Below are positions 1 through 7,181 of a DNA stretch of 56,898 nt, one piece after another (position 1 is the stretch's first letter; each line of letters begins with the position of its first letter). The DNA is from an uncultured Clostridia bacterium. GTDB lineage: Bacteria; Bacillota; Clostridia; Oscillospirales; Butyricicoccaceae. Both the position numbers and the translations under genes were made by a program. The notes beneath the pieces were generated by a model that worked only from the letters and a program-made list of their open reading frames with translations, was not told where the DNA came from and searched no databases. The DNA is taken from assembly GCA_945947915.1 (NCBI GenBank), contig CAMEZQ010000008.1, positions 1 through 56,898 on the forward strand. The letters are read 5' to 3'.

Positions 1-67
1 TCGTGGACAGTCTGTTTTCGATTTGCGCCAGCAGTTCCTTGTCCTCTTTGCTCCGCCCTGCGGGGCA

Positions 68-100
68 GTTTCGCCGTTTTTCTGCGGAAAACAATTCCAT
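68..100 (-). repeat. Partial copy of a dispersed intergenic repeat
   Basis: The stretch from GTTTC through the ccgtttttctgcgg core and on to caattccat matches bases 36068-36092 and 36137-36145, with about 45 bases missing in between. It therefore looks like a shortened copy of the 170-bp element at 36011-36180. On the minus strand an open frame begins with the ATG at 98-100 and runs off the left edge. Because it starts inside repeat sequence, I do not call it a gene with any confidence. Bases 101-204 show nothing else I can name. Confidence 0.5.
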
Positions 101-204
101 CGTAACTGAAAGGTTTTATGGTCTGAAGCAGCGTTTCAGAATCCTTTTTATTGTACATACGATATGTTAAAATCAAAAGGAACAAACTTGAAAGGATGCT
201 TTCC

Positions 205-1302
205 ATGAAGTTATTTGACGGTTTTGAAGCCATTGTGTTTCCACAGGAAAATAAGATCCTCATCACGCATCATGGCTATCTCTACTATATCTATGACCGG
301 GAATACAAGCGTTGGGAAAAATATCGGAGAGCAGGGCATGACCACCTTACGGTCGCCAATTACCCTGATGTAAGCAGAAAAGCGCTCGCGGAGGCCATGC
401 AGGGTGTGTTTCCCAAAAAGGAAACGGATTTTATGCGGTTGTGTGGCCCCGCCCAGCTGTACATCGGTGATATGATGTGTCTGCTCAGGGAGGATCATGC
501 AGACTATATGTCAGATCATACCCTCTATCATATGGTTGACTGCTTTTTGTCCGAGTCGGCCATTCCGCATAAGTCTTTTGAGGCAATACGAAACCTGTTG
601 GATCATGCGGCTGCGCAGCGACACAGCAGCAGCCAGGTCGCCGCGCAGATCAAGGATCTTTCTTTCAAAATCATCGGCAGAGATATTTTCAAGGGGGAGA
701 TCGGCATCGTGGACGGCCACGATGGCTCTTCATACTTTTGGATCATGCCGGTCAGAGTCATTGACGATTCCGACACAAATCAGCTTGACCATGTTGCCAG
801 AATGAAAAGCGCGGAGATCTCCATCGAAGAAGACGATGTTGCCCAATATCTTACACCGTTCCTTTACGCACACTTCGACAATGCACTCGAAGCAAATCGA
901 AAGCGGATGGAGGATGCCTGGATCGACGATGACGGAAATACGGAGTTCTCGCAGGTCAGCGGTTTTGAATGGAATCTGACATATAACTTTTTCACATTCG
1001 ATTCCATAGCGGATATCCTGCAGGATATCCGGGATACGATTGACGCGTTGTCTTCCGGAAGAGAAACCGAATACACCAAAAAGCTGAAAATCAAAAGAGG
1101 CACCTCGACCCACCGGCTGCTGTATGCGAAAAATCTCAGCGAAGAAGAGATCGCAGCGTATAATGCCAACAGACCTACAGAGGACGACACAGAAACGGAA
1201 CGCATCATTGATTTTTACCGTCGTTTCCTCTACCGGATGGAATACATGATGAAGGTCGGCAAAGAGAAGGGGTATGATCTGATTTCCTTCATGGGTCCGT
1301 AA
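205..1302 (+). CDS. Hypothetical protein, 365 aa, family not recognised
   Basis: I do not recognise this protein. The start at 205 is preferred over upstream in-frame ATGs at 151 and 196 because a GAAAGG ribosome binding site ends nine bases before it. The product looks soluble, with no signal peptide or membrane segment. The N-terminal region is rich in aromatic residues (tyrosine cluster near residues 15-30), and the C-terminal third is acidic with several short charged helices. Base composition and codon use are less GC-biased than in the neighbouring genes, which could mean it was acquired by transfer. It stands alone, followed by a small hairpin at 1312-1328. Confidence 0.7.
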   Translation: MKLFDGFEAIVFPQENKILITHHGYLYYIYDREYKRWEKYRRAGHDHLTVANYPDVSRKALAEAMQGVFPKKETDFMRLCGPAQLYIGDMMCLLREDHADYMSDHTLYHMVDCFLSESAIPHKSFEAIRNLLDHAAAQRHSSSQVAAQIKDLSFKIIGRDIFKGEIGIVDGHDGSSYFWIMPVRVIDDSDTNQLDHVARMKSAEISIEEDDVAQYLTPFLYAHFDNALEANRKRMEDAWIDDDGNTEFSQVSGFEWNLTYNFFTFDSIADILQDIRDTIDALSSGRETEYTKKLKIKRGTSTHRLLYAKNLSEEEIAAYNANRPTEDDTETERIIDFYRRFLYRMEYMMKVGKEKGYDLISFMGP

Positions 1303-1648
1303 AATGCCGGAGACGGGTCTCGCCCGTCCTTGTGCTTTGGCGCCCGAATCAAAGAATTCCACGATCCTGACGGTGCTCAACGCGCAAAACAGCCGTTTCC
1401 GCTTTGCCAAGTTTGTCTTGATAACGAGGAGCATTCGATGCAGGTGGAGATGGACGCGGCCTTCCGTACCCATGATGTGGGCGAGATCTGCTTCGAGTTG
1501 CTGTATCGCATGGTCGATATCTGCGACACAGCCTATCCCGCGCCCTGCGGAACTGAATCTGGTACAGAAACACATATCAAAAAGGCAGTCTGCGTTAGAC
1601 TGCCTTTTTTGATGGATATTTTCTTTGATCTGCCGGCTTGTCCGCCCT
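1303..1648. other. Gene-poor stretch with a hairpin and terminator
   Basis: A GACGGG/CCCGTC hairpin (1312-1328) follows the preceding stop codon closely. Around 1438-1560 a plus-strand frame reads like real protein (MQVEMDAAFRTHDVGE onward) but has no ribosome binding site, and it does not match a family I know. It may be the remnant of a lost gene. The stretch ends in a clear terminator at 1579-1610. Confidence 0.4.
1579..1610 (+). terminator. Intrinsic terminator
   Basis: Stem AAAGGCAGTCT / AGACTGCCTTT with a short loop, followed by a run of T on the plus strand. It would end transcripts from the gene at 205-1302. Confidence 0.8.
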
Positions 1649-1990
1649 TCAGGAGGTCATGTCTTCGGTCAGCGAGCCATCCCAGTCGACGATACCGCCA
1701 ATCTCGATGAGGTGGGTATAGCCCAGAGCAGCCAGCTTTCCTGCCGGCTCCGGTTGCCGCTGCGGCAGTAGATCAGGATGGTTTGATCCCGATCAGGCAG
1801 CGCGGCGGGCGGCTCCCGGCCGATGGTCTCGTTGGGAACGCAGACGGCGCCGGGGATATGCCCCGACCGATACTCCGCCTCGGTGCGGACATCGAGGCGG
1901 AGATAATCTCCCCTTCCCACATCAGCGCCGCAGCCTCCCACAGAAAAAGCTCATCGAAAAAGTCCGGCCACGGCCGGACTTTTTTGTTCT
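1649..1990 (-). pseudogene. Decayed rhodanese-domain gene (two frameshifts)
   Basis: Three consecutive pieces of one rhodanese-like domain lie in different minus-strand frames. The first reads DELFLWEAAALMWEG. The second carries the middle of the domain: DYLRLDVRTEAEY, GHIPGA and the active-site loop IYCRSGNRS, which includes the catalytic cysteine. The third reads KLAALGYTHLIEIGGIVDWD and ends at a TGA complementary to 1649-1651. The joins need frameshifts near residues 20 and 75 of the domain. No start codon with a ribosome binding site precedes the first piece, which begins directly beyond the hairpin at 1957-1985. Either this is a pseudogene or the assembly has two indels. An intact version would be a single-domain sulfurtransferase of roughly 100 residues. 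Confidence 0.7.
1957..1985. terminator. Bidirectional hairpin terminator, repeat-related
   Basis: Perfect 13-bp arms, AAAAAGTCCGGCC and GGCCGGACTTTTT, with a two-base loop. It lies just after the superoxide dismutase gene on the minus strand. The bases 1954-1985 closely resemble one end of the repeat element at 36149-36180. Confidence 0.75.
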
Positions 1991-2455
1991 TCACCGCACG
2001 GGGCGGATGACGCCGCAGGCGATCCGCGGTCCGGCGCCGCCGGCGGGCTGGGTGCGGAGATCGTCGGGGTTGGCATGCAGGATGACCGTCCGTCCCAGAA
2101 CCTCGCGCAGGGTCAGCCGCCCGGTCCATACGGCCTGCAGCGCGCGGCCGTGGTCGCTCAGCAGGGGCGGCAGGTCGCCGGCGTGCATGGGATGGGGCCG
2201 CCCCTGGGGATCATAGTGGCTGCCGGCATCGGCAAAAGGCTCCTGTTCGCTGCCGCTGCACCGGCCGCCGCTGTGGATATGAAAGGCAAAAAAGCTGCTC
2301 TCGCCGGGCAGGCCGTAAACGTCGGCCGCCGCCATCAGCCCCGACGCCATGGGATAAAAATACACGGTGCCCCCCAGGCCGGGATAGGCGCCGCTGCCCT
2401 GCAGCCGTGCGGCGGCGCGCGGCCTTCCCAGATGCTGCAGCCAAAAATCTGTCAT
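1991..2455 (-). CDS. Cu/Zn superoxide dismutase family protein
   Basis: 154 aa. It would dismutate superoxide to oxygen and peroxide using copper and zinc. Visible ligand candidates in order: His59 and His61 (FHIH), His80, His88, His91, Asp94 (HAGD) and His127 (ILHANPDD). Cys66 and Cys147 fit the conserved disulfide. The spacing between the His88-equivalent and the HAGD motif is shorter than usual. There is no signal peptide, which is unusual for this normally extracytoplasmic enzyme but seen in several Firmicutes homologues. The ATG at 2455 follows an AGGAGGTG ribosome binding site that is buried in a 15-bp stem (2463-2502). Confidence 0.85.
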   Translation of the reverse strand: MTDFWLQHLGRPRAAARLQGSGAYPGLGGTVYFYPMASGLMAAADVYGLPGESSFFAFHIHSGGRCSGSEQEPFADAGSHYDPQGRPHPMHAGDLPPLLSDHGRALQAVWTGRLTLREVLGRTVILHANPDDLRTQPAGGAGPRIACGVIRPVR

Positions 2456-2462
2456 AATAGTA

Positions 2463-2502
2463 AACACCTCCTGCCGCCATCTTATGCGCGGCAGGAGGTG
2501 TT
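2463..2502 (-). promoter_or_regulatory. Hairpin that sequesters the sodC-like ribosome binding site
   Basis: Perfect 15-bp inverted repeat (2463-2477 with 2488-2502). On the minus-strand RNA the 3' arm contains AGGAGGTG, the only ribosome binding site of the superoxide dismutase gene, nine bases upstream of its ATG. There is no T run after the stem, so it is not a typical terminator. A transcript coming from the upstream exporter gene would fold the site away. Confidence 0.6.
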
Positions 2503-2528
2503 GTTCCCTTCGGCGGGAGGACGAGAGA

Positions 2529-3299
2529 TCAGCCCACCAGATCCCAGACCAATTTGACGAACAGCAGCGCCAGCACCACATACATGAACTGCTTGACCCG
2601 CTTGCCGCCGCCCCGGACGGCCACGCGGGCGCCGGCGTAGCTGCCGACGATGGAGCAGAGGGCGGCCGGCAGGGCAATGAGATAACGCACGTTGCCGCTG
2701 AAGGCGTAAATGAGCACCGAGGTCAGATTAGAGGCCATATTGGACACTTTGGCGCAGGCCGATGCCTGCACGAGACCAATGCCCAGGAAGGTGGTGAAGC
2801 CCAGGATCAGAAAGGTCCCGGCGCCGGGGCCGATCATGCCGTCGTAAAGGCCGACGCAGGCGCCGATGGCCAGCGACAGAAGGGCCTCTTTTTTCCGGGA
2901 AAAGTCCGGCTCCCGGTCTTCATCGACTCCCAGATCCTCGCGGGTGGCCAGAAAAACCGCCACGATGGGCAGGGCGCAGAGGACGATCATGCGCAGGGTG
3001 CGTTCGGAAAAGAGCAGCGCCAGCCGGGTGCCGGTGCCGGCGCCGATCACGCAGCCCAGCGCCGACCAGAGGGCCACCGACAGCCGCACCTTGCCTTCCC
3101 GGAAGTATTTGACCGAAGCCGAGGCCAGGCCGGCGCAGGACGAGAATTTATTGGTGCCGATGGCCGTGTGGGCCGGCAGGCCGGCGAACAGATAGGCCGG
3201 CAGCGAGATCAGTCCGCCGCCGCCGGCGATGGCGTCGATAAAGCCGGCCAGAAAGATCAGCGGGCAGACGACGAGCAGTGTCTGCAGATAGTCAGTCAT
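2529..3299 (-). CDS. TSUP (TauE/SafE) family membrane transporter
   Basis: 256 aa integral membrane protein with about eight hydrophobic segments. It has the family hallmarks: an N-terminal FLAGFIDAIAGGGGLISLPA stretch (residues about 16-35) and a second-half copy around GLYDGMIGPGAGTF. TSUP proteins export or import sulfite, sulfoacetate, taurine-derived or other small anions; the substrate cannot be read from sequence. The ATG at 3299 follows a GGGGGA site; an ATG at 3314 is an alternative. It lies 70 bases upstream of the superoxide dismutase gene on the same strand, so the two may share a transcript. Confidence 0.88.
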   Translation of the reverse strand: MTDYLQTLLVVCPLIFLAGFIDAIAGGGGLISLPAYLFAGLPAHTAIGTNKFSSCAGLASASVKYFREGKVRLSVALWSALGCVIGAGTGTRLALLFSERTLRMIVLCALPIVAVFLATREDLGVDEDREPDFSRKKEALLSLAIGACVGLYDGMIGPGAGTFLILGFTTFLGIGLVQASACAKVSNMASNLTSVLIYAFSGNVRYLIALPAALCSIVGSYAGARVAVRGGGKRVKQFMYVVLALLFVKLVWDLVG

Positions 3300-3421
3300 A
3301 TGCGTATCCCCCATTTTTGGTTTGTGCCTTTGATTGTAGCATATTTCCCGGCCCTGTAAAAGCCCTGTTTGCAAAACAAAGCGCCCGCCCCGGAGCAGCG
3401 GGCAGGCGCTTTGGATGTTTT

Positions 3422-5269
3422 TTATTTCTCGGCGACCAATACGCGGACACAACCGCCGTTCTGGGCTGTATCGTCATACCAGGCCGTCAGCTTATACTCT
3501 TCCTCCGGAAGATCCAGCCGGTTGGAAAGATACCAGTTGTCCCCGTCTTTGATATAGACCTGCAGGCCGGCCGCCAGCGGGAGGCTTTCGCCGTTTTTCA
3601 GCGTGGCCGCAAAGGCGCCCAGACGCTCCACCGTCCCGCTTCTGAGGCCGACCAGCCGGTCGATGGTGCCGTCGGCCTTATACTGCACGCCGCAGGGGCC
3701 CGCGTCGATGCCATAGGTGGCCTGTGCCGAATGGGTCTTGGGCACGCCGTTGACCATAACGACGTATGTGCTGCTGACGTGCATGATATCGGAGCTTTCA
3801 AAGGCCGTGACGGCCACGCCGTAATCCAGCGTGTCGCCGGTGACGTTTTTCAGGATCAGACGGTCGACATGGCTGTCGGCGGTCTCGTCATACAGGACGT
3901 CGCCCGCCCCGATGCGGACGCCCTCCAGGCGCGCCGCCGTGACGGCCACGGCGCGGCCGGACAGGTAATCGAGGATCCTGCTGTTTTCATCCAGCCGGTA
4001 TCCGCCTAGGCTGCCGTTTTTCACCGTGCCCAAAAGGCGGTCGCCGCTGCCGGCCTTCACGATGGTGACGCCGGCGGCATCCACCGTCACGCGCACCACA
4101 TCGCCGGCTTTAAGGGAATCTTTTTCATAGGGATAGGTGCGGATGCTGCCGTCGTCGGCGGCCACCGTCACCGTCTTCTGCTGGCTGACGGTGCCCAAGG
4201 CGCCGCTCTGGGTCTGGGTGCCCACCGCCGTGACCACGCCGCAGAGGGTGTCCGAGGCGGCGCTGCCCGTCTGTACAAAAACAGCCTGCTCACCGGCGCC
4301 CAGCAGCAGGGTCACGCTGTCTCCCACATGGATGGTGCCCAGCTCTGAGAAATGATAGATCACCGAAGCGCTGCCCAGAACGCAGGTCATGCCGGAAACG
4401 GTGACGCTGGCCGGGGCCGCCGTCGAAGGCAAAATGGCCTGCACGACGCCGCTGACCTTGCCGGAATAGGCCCATACCGTCCGGATGTCCTTATTATAAT
4501 AAAGCACGTCGCCGGTCTGCAGCTGCGCCGCCGAGGCGCTGTGCCGGTCACGGTTGACGACGGCCGGCGTAAATCCAACGGCGGCTTCCACACTGCTCTC
4601 CAGCAGCACGGGGCCCTCGGTCAGCGCCGTGGTCAGCGCGGCGTAATCGATCCTGCCGCTGTTGTCCAGCTTATATCCCAGCTGCACGGCGTACACGGCG
4701 CCGCTTTTGGCTTTGGCGTTGAGGCAGTTATAAACCAGCACGGCGCAGTCCCGGCGGGTCATCCGGCTGCCCTGCACGGCCGTCATGCCGCTGTCCAGAC
4801 CCAGTGACCGGTAAAGGGACATATGGGCCGCCGGGAACCCGGCGGCAAAATCACTGCCGCTGTAGCCCATGACCTTCAGCATGATGGACACGGCCTCCTC
4901 CAGTGTCACAGTGTTGTCGGGACGGAAGGTGCCGTCGAGATAACCGGTGATCCATCCGGCGTCGCGGGCGGCGGCGATATAGCCCGAATGCCACGCGCCG
5001 GCCCGCACGTCGGGATAGGGAGAAATGCCCGCCACGGCCTGCCCCTGTTCCTTACAGGCCGAGGCCGAAACGGCCATCTTGACGAATTCCGCGCGGGTGA
5101 CAGCGCGGTCCAGATCCATATTGCCCTGCTCGTCGCCGTTCAGAATGCCCATCACGGCCAGCACGGGCAGGATCTCCTCCTCCGGTGCGGCCGGCGCGGC
5201 CGCTGCCGTGCCGCACAGCAGCGAGACCATCATGCACAGGCTCAGGGCCCATGCCAGTTTTCTCTTCAT
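3422..5269 (-). CDS. S-layer homology (SLH) domain protein, last gene of an efflux operon
   Basis: 615 aa exported protein. A signal peptide is visible (KRKLAWALSLCMMVSLLCG then TAAAAPA). Residues about 30-200 hold three SLH repeats, the second with the typical AARDAGWITGYLDGTFRPDN signature; SLH repeats bind pyruvylated secondary cell wall polymers. The remaining 400 residues, rich in beta structure, Thr and Val, match no family I can name. It starts 19 bases after the permease stop and has its own GGGAGG site, so it looks co-transcribed with the ABC exporter genes. It may be a wall-side partner of the exporter or simply cell-surface cargo; the first is inference from position only. Confidence 0.85.
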   Translation of the reverse strand: MKRKLAWALSLCMMVSLLCGTAAAAPAAPEEEILPVLAVMGILNGDEQGNMDLDRAVTRAEFVKMAVSASACKEQGQAVAGISPYPDVRAGAWHSGYIAAARDAGWITGYLDGTFRPDNTVTLEEAVSIMLKVMGYSGSDFAAGFPAAHMSLYRSLGLDSGMTAVQGSRMTRRDCAVLVYNCLNAKAKSGAVYAVQLGYKLDNSGRIDYAALTTALTEGPVLLESSVEAAVGFTPAVVNRDRHSASAAQLQTGDVLYYNKDIRTVWAYSGKVSGVVQAILPSTAAPASVTVSGMTCVLGSASVIYHFSELGTIHVGDSVTLLLGAGEQAVFVQTGSAASDTLCGVVTAVGTQTQSGALGTVSQQKTVTVAADDGSIRTYPYEKDSLKAGDVVRVTVDAAGVTIVKAGSGDRLLGTVKNGSLGGYRLDENSRILDYLSGRAVAVTAARLEGVRIGAGDVLYDETADSHVDRLILKNVTGDTLDYGVAVTAFESSDIMHVSSTYVVMVNGVPKTHSAQATYGIDAGPCGVQYKADGTIDRLVGLRSGTVERLGAFAATLKNGESLPLAAGLQVYIKDGDNWYLSNRLDLPEEEYKLTAWYDDTAQNGGCVRVLVAEK

Positions 5270-5288
5270 AAAGAATCCTCCCTTGGTT

Positions 5289-6464
5289 TTAATCATAACG
5301 CAGCGCGTCGATGGGGTTGAGTTTGGCCGCCTTATTGGCCGGAAGATATCCGAAGATGACGCCCACAGCCACCGAAACGCCGAAGGAAACGGCAATGGCC
5401 GATCCCGAGGGTATGGCCGTAATGCCGAAAGCATTACCGACCGTATAGGCCGCCGCCACGCCCACCGCGATGCCGATGACGCCGCCGATGGCCGAAGTCG
5501 TGCCGGCTTCAATGATGAACTGGCTGCGGATATCCCGCCGCTTGGCGCCCAGCGATTTACGCACGCCGATCTCCCGGGTACGCTCGGTGACCGACACCAG
5601 CATGATATTCATAATGCCGATGCCGCCCACCAGCAGCGAGATGCCGGCGATGGCCACCAGCACGCTGAGCATGGTTCCCTGGATGCTCGACATGATGTTC
5701 AGCATCTCCGACATGCTGATGATCATATAGGCGTCGTCGTCGCCGTAGACCTTCTGCAGCTTGTCTTCTATGAGCCATTTGGCGCTGCTGGTGGCATCGG
5801 CGCTGGCAGCGCTGAAATAATACATGGTCGTATTGGCGTTGCCGCTCAGGCGCTGGGCGTTGGTATAGGGGATATAGATATAATCGTCGTCGGACCCCTG
5901 ACCGTAGCCGGCCTTTTCTTCCAGCACGCCAACCACGGTATAGTTGTCACCGCCGACGCGCACGGTCTCGCCCACACCGCCGCCGCCGAAATATTCGTCG
6001 CTGACGTAAGACCCGATCACGCATACCTTGCGCATGCGCAGCACGTCGACATACTGCAGGAACCGTCCTTCGGTCAGTTCCAGACTCTTGATATCGGCAT
6101 ACTGTTCGGAAACCCCCGATACCGAGGTGGAATCCAGAGTCTCGCCGCCGATCTTGCTGCGGGTCATCACGCTTGTTACAGGACTGACAGCGGCGATGGC
6201 GTCGGGGTTCTCCATGGCCAGCGCGAACATTTCCTCCTCGGTGACACCGCTGGAGGTGCCCCGTCCGACGATGCTGACCATCAGCAGATTGGTGCCCATA
6301 TTTTCAAAATTTTCGTTGACCATGGCCGTCAGGCCGTCGCCCAGGCTGATAATGACGATAACGGCGGCCACGCCGATAATGATGCCCAGCATGGTCAGCA
6401 GCGCCCGGGCCTTGCTGGTGGCCAGCGATTTGACGGCCATCATAAAAGACTGTCTGAGATCCAT
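5289..6464 (-). CDS. ABC transporter permease, MacB-like
   Basis: 391 aa. One N-terminal membrane helix (residues about 20-45, ALLTMLGIIIGVAAVIVIIS) is followed by a large extracytoplasmic MacB-PCD type domain (about 50-265). Three C-terminal helices form the FtsX domain, including the conserved TREIGVRKSLGAKRRDI segment. It pairs with the ATPase encoded just upstream to export peptides, drugs or lipids. The ATG at 6464 overlaps the ATPase stop codon by one base (TGATG), which implies translational coupling. A GTG three bases earlier is a weaker start candidate because it sits too close to AGGAGG. Confidence 0.92.
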   Translation of the reverse strand: MDLRQSFMMAVKSLATSKARALLTMLGIIIGVAAVIVIISLGDGLTAMVNENFENMGTNLLMVSIVGRGTSSGVTEEEMFALAMENPDAIAAVSPVTSVMTRSKIGGETLDSTSVSGVSEQYADIKSLELTEGRFLQYVDVLRMRKVCVIGSYVSDEYFGGGGVGETVRVGGDNYTVVGVLEEKAGYGQGSDDDYIYIPYTNAQRLSGNANTTMYYFSAASADATSSAKWLIEDKLQKVYGDDDAYMIISMSEMLNIMSSIQGTMLSVLVAIAGISLLVGGIGIMNIMLVSVTERTREIGVRKSLGAKRRDIRSQFIIEAGTTSAIGGVIGIAVGVAAAYTVGNAFGITAIPSGSAIAVSFGVSVAVGVIFGYLPANKAAKLNPIDALRYD

Positions 6465-7180
6465 CACTGCACCTCCTCTGCCGGCGTGACGACGGCCTGG
6501 GGGTCCCGGGCGTCGCCGTCATAAACGATCCTGCCGTCGGCCAGGCGGATGATGCGTTTGGCCCGGACGGCAATGGAATTGTCGTGGGTGATGAGCACGA
6601 TGGTGCGGCCGTCCCGGTTCAGCTCTTCCAGAAAGGCCAGCACCTCCCGGCCCGTGCGGGAATCCAGCGCGCCGGTGGGCTCGTCGGCCAGGATGACGGC
6701 CGGGTCGCCGGCCAGCGCCCGGGCGATGGACACCCGCTGCTGCTGGCCGCCCGAAAGCTGGCTGGGGCGGTTGCGGGCCTTGTCGGTCAGTCCCACACGC
6801 TCCAGCGCCGCCATGGCCGCCCGGCGGCGCTCGGAAGCGCTTTTGCCCGAATAGAGCAGGGGCAGCTCGACATTTTCCACCACGTTGAGCTTGGGGATCA
6901 GGTTGTACTGCTGAAAAATGAACCCCAGAAACCGGTTGCGGATCACGGCCTGCATATCGTCGTCCATGGTGGAGACGTCGATGCCGTTGAGCCGGTAAAT
7001 GCCGGACGTCGGCACGTCGAGGCAGCCGATGATGTTCATGCAGGTGGATTTGCCCGAACCCGACTGGCCGACGATGGCCACGAACTCGCCCTTTTCGATG
7101 CGCATGCTGACGCCGTCCAGGGCACGGACGACACTGTCGCCCATGTGATAGAGCTTATATACGTCTTGCAGCTCGATCAT
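6464..7180 (-). CDS. ABC transporter ATP-binding protein, MacB/LolD type
   Basis: 238 aa, the usual length. Walker A GQSGSGKST is at residues 38-46, the signature LSGGQQQR near 143, Walker B VILADEPTGALD near 165, and the switch histidine in LITHD near 195. It supplies ATP hydrolysis for the adjacent permease. The ATG is one base after the stop of the adaptor gene (TGATATG), so translation is probably coupled; no strong independent ribosome binding site is visible. Confidence 0.95.
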   Translation of the reverse strand: MIELQDVYKLYHMGDSVVRALDGVSMRIEKGEFVAIVGQSGSGKSTCMNIIGCLDVPTSGIYRLNGIDVSTMDDDMQAVIRNRFLGFIFQQYNLIPKLNVVENVELPLLYSGKSASERRRAAMAALERVGLTDKARNRPSQLSGGQQQRVSIARALAGDPAVILADEPTGALDSRTGREVLAFLEELNRDGRTIVLITHDNSIAVRAKRIIRLADGRIVYDGDARDPQAVVTPAEEVQ

Positions 7181-7181
7181 A

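Noticed and set aside
1..100. Start of a minus-strand gene running off the left edge
   Set aside because: The only start codon lies inside repeat-derived sequence and no ribosome binding site was seen; too little is visible to call it.
1330..1710. A 126-codon plus-strand open frame
   Set aside because: No ribosome binding site, passes through a terminator and overlaps the decayed rhodanese gene. Part of it reads like protein, so it may be a remnant, but not a working gene.
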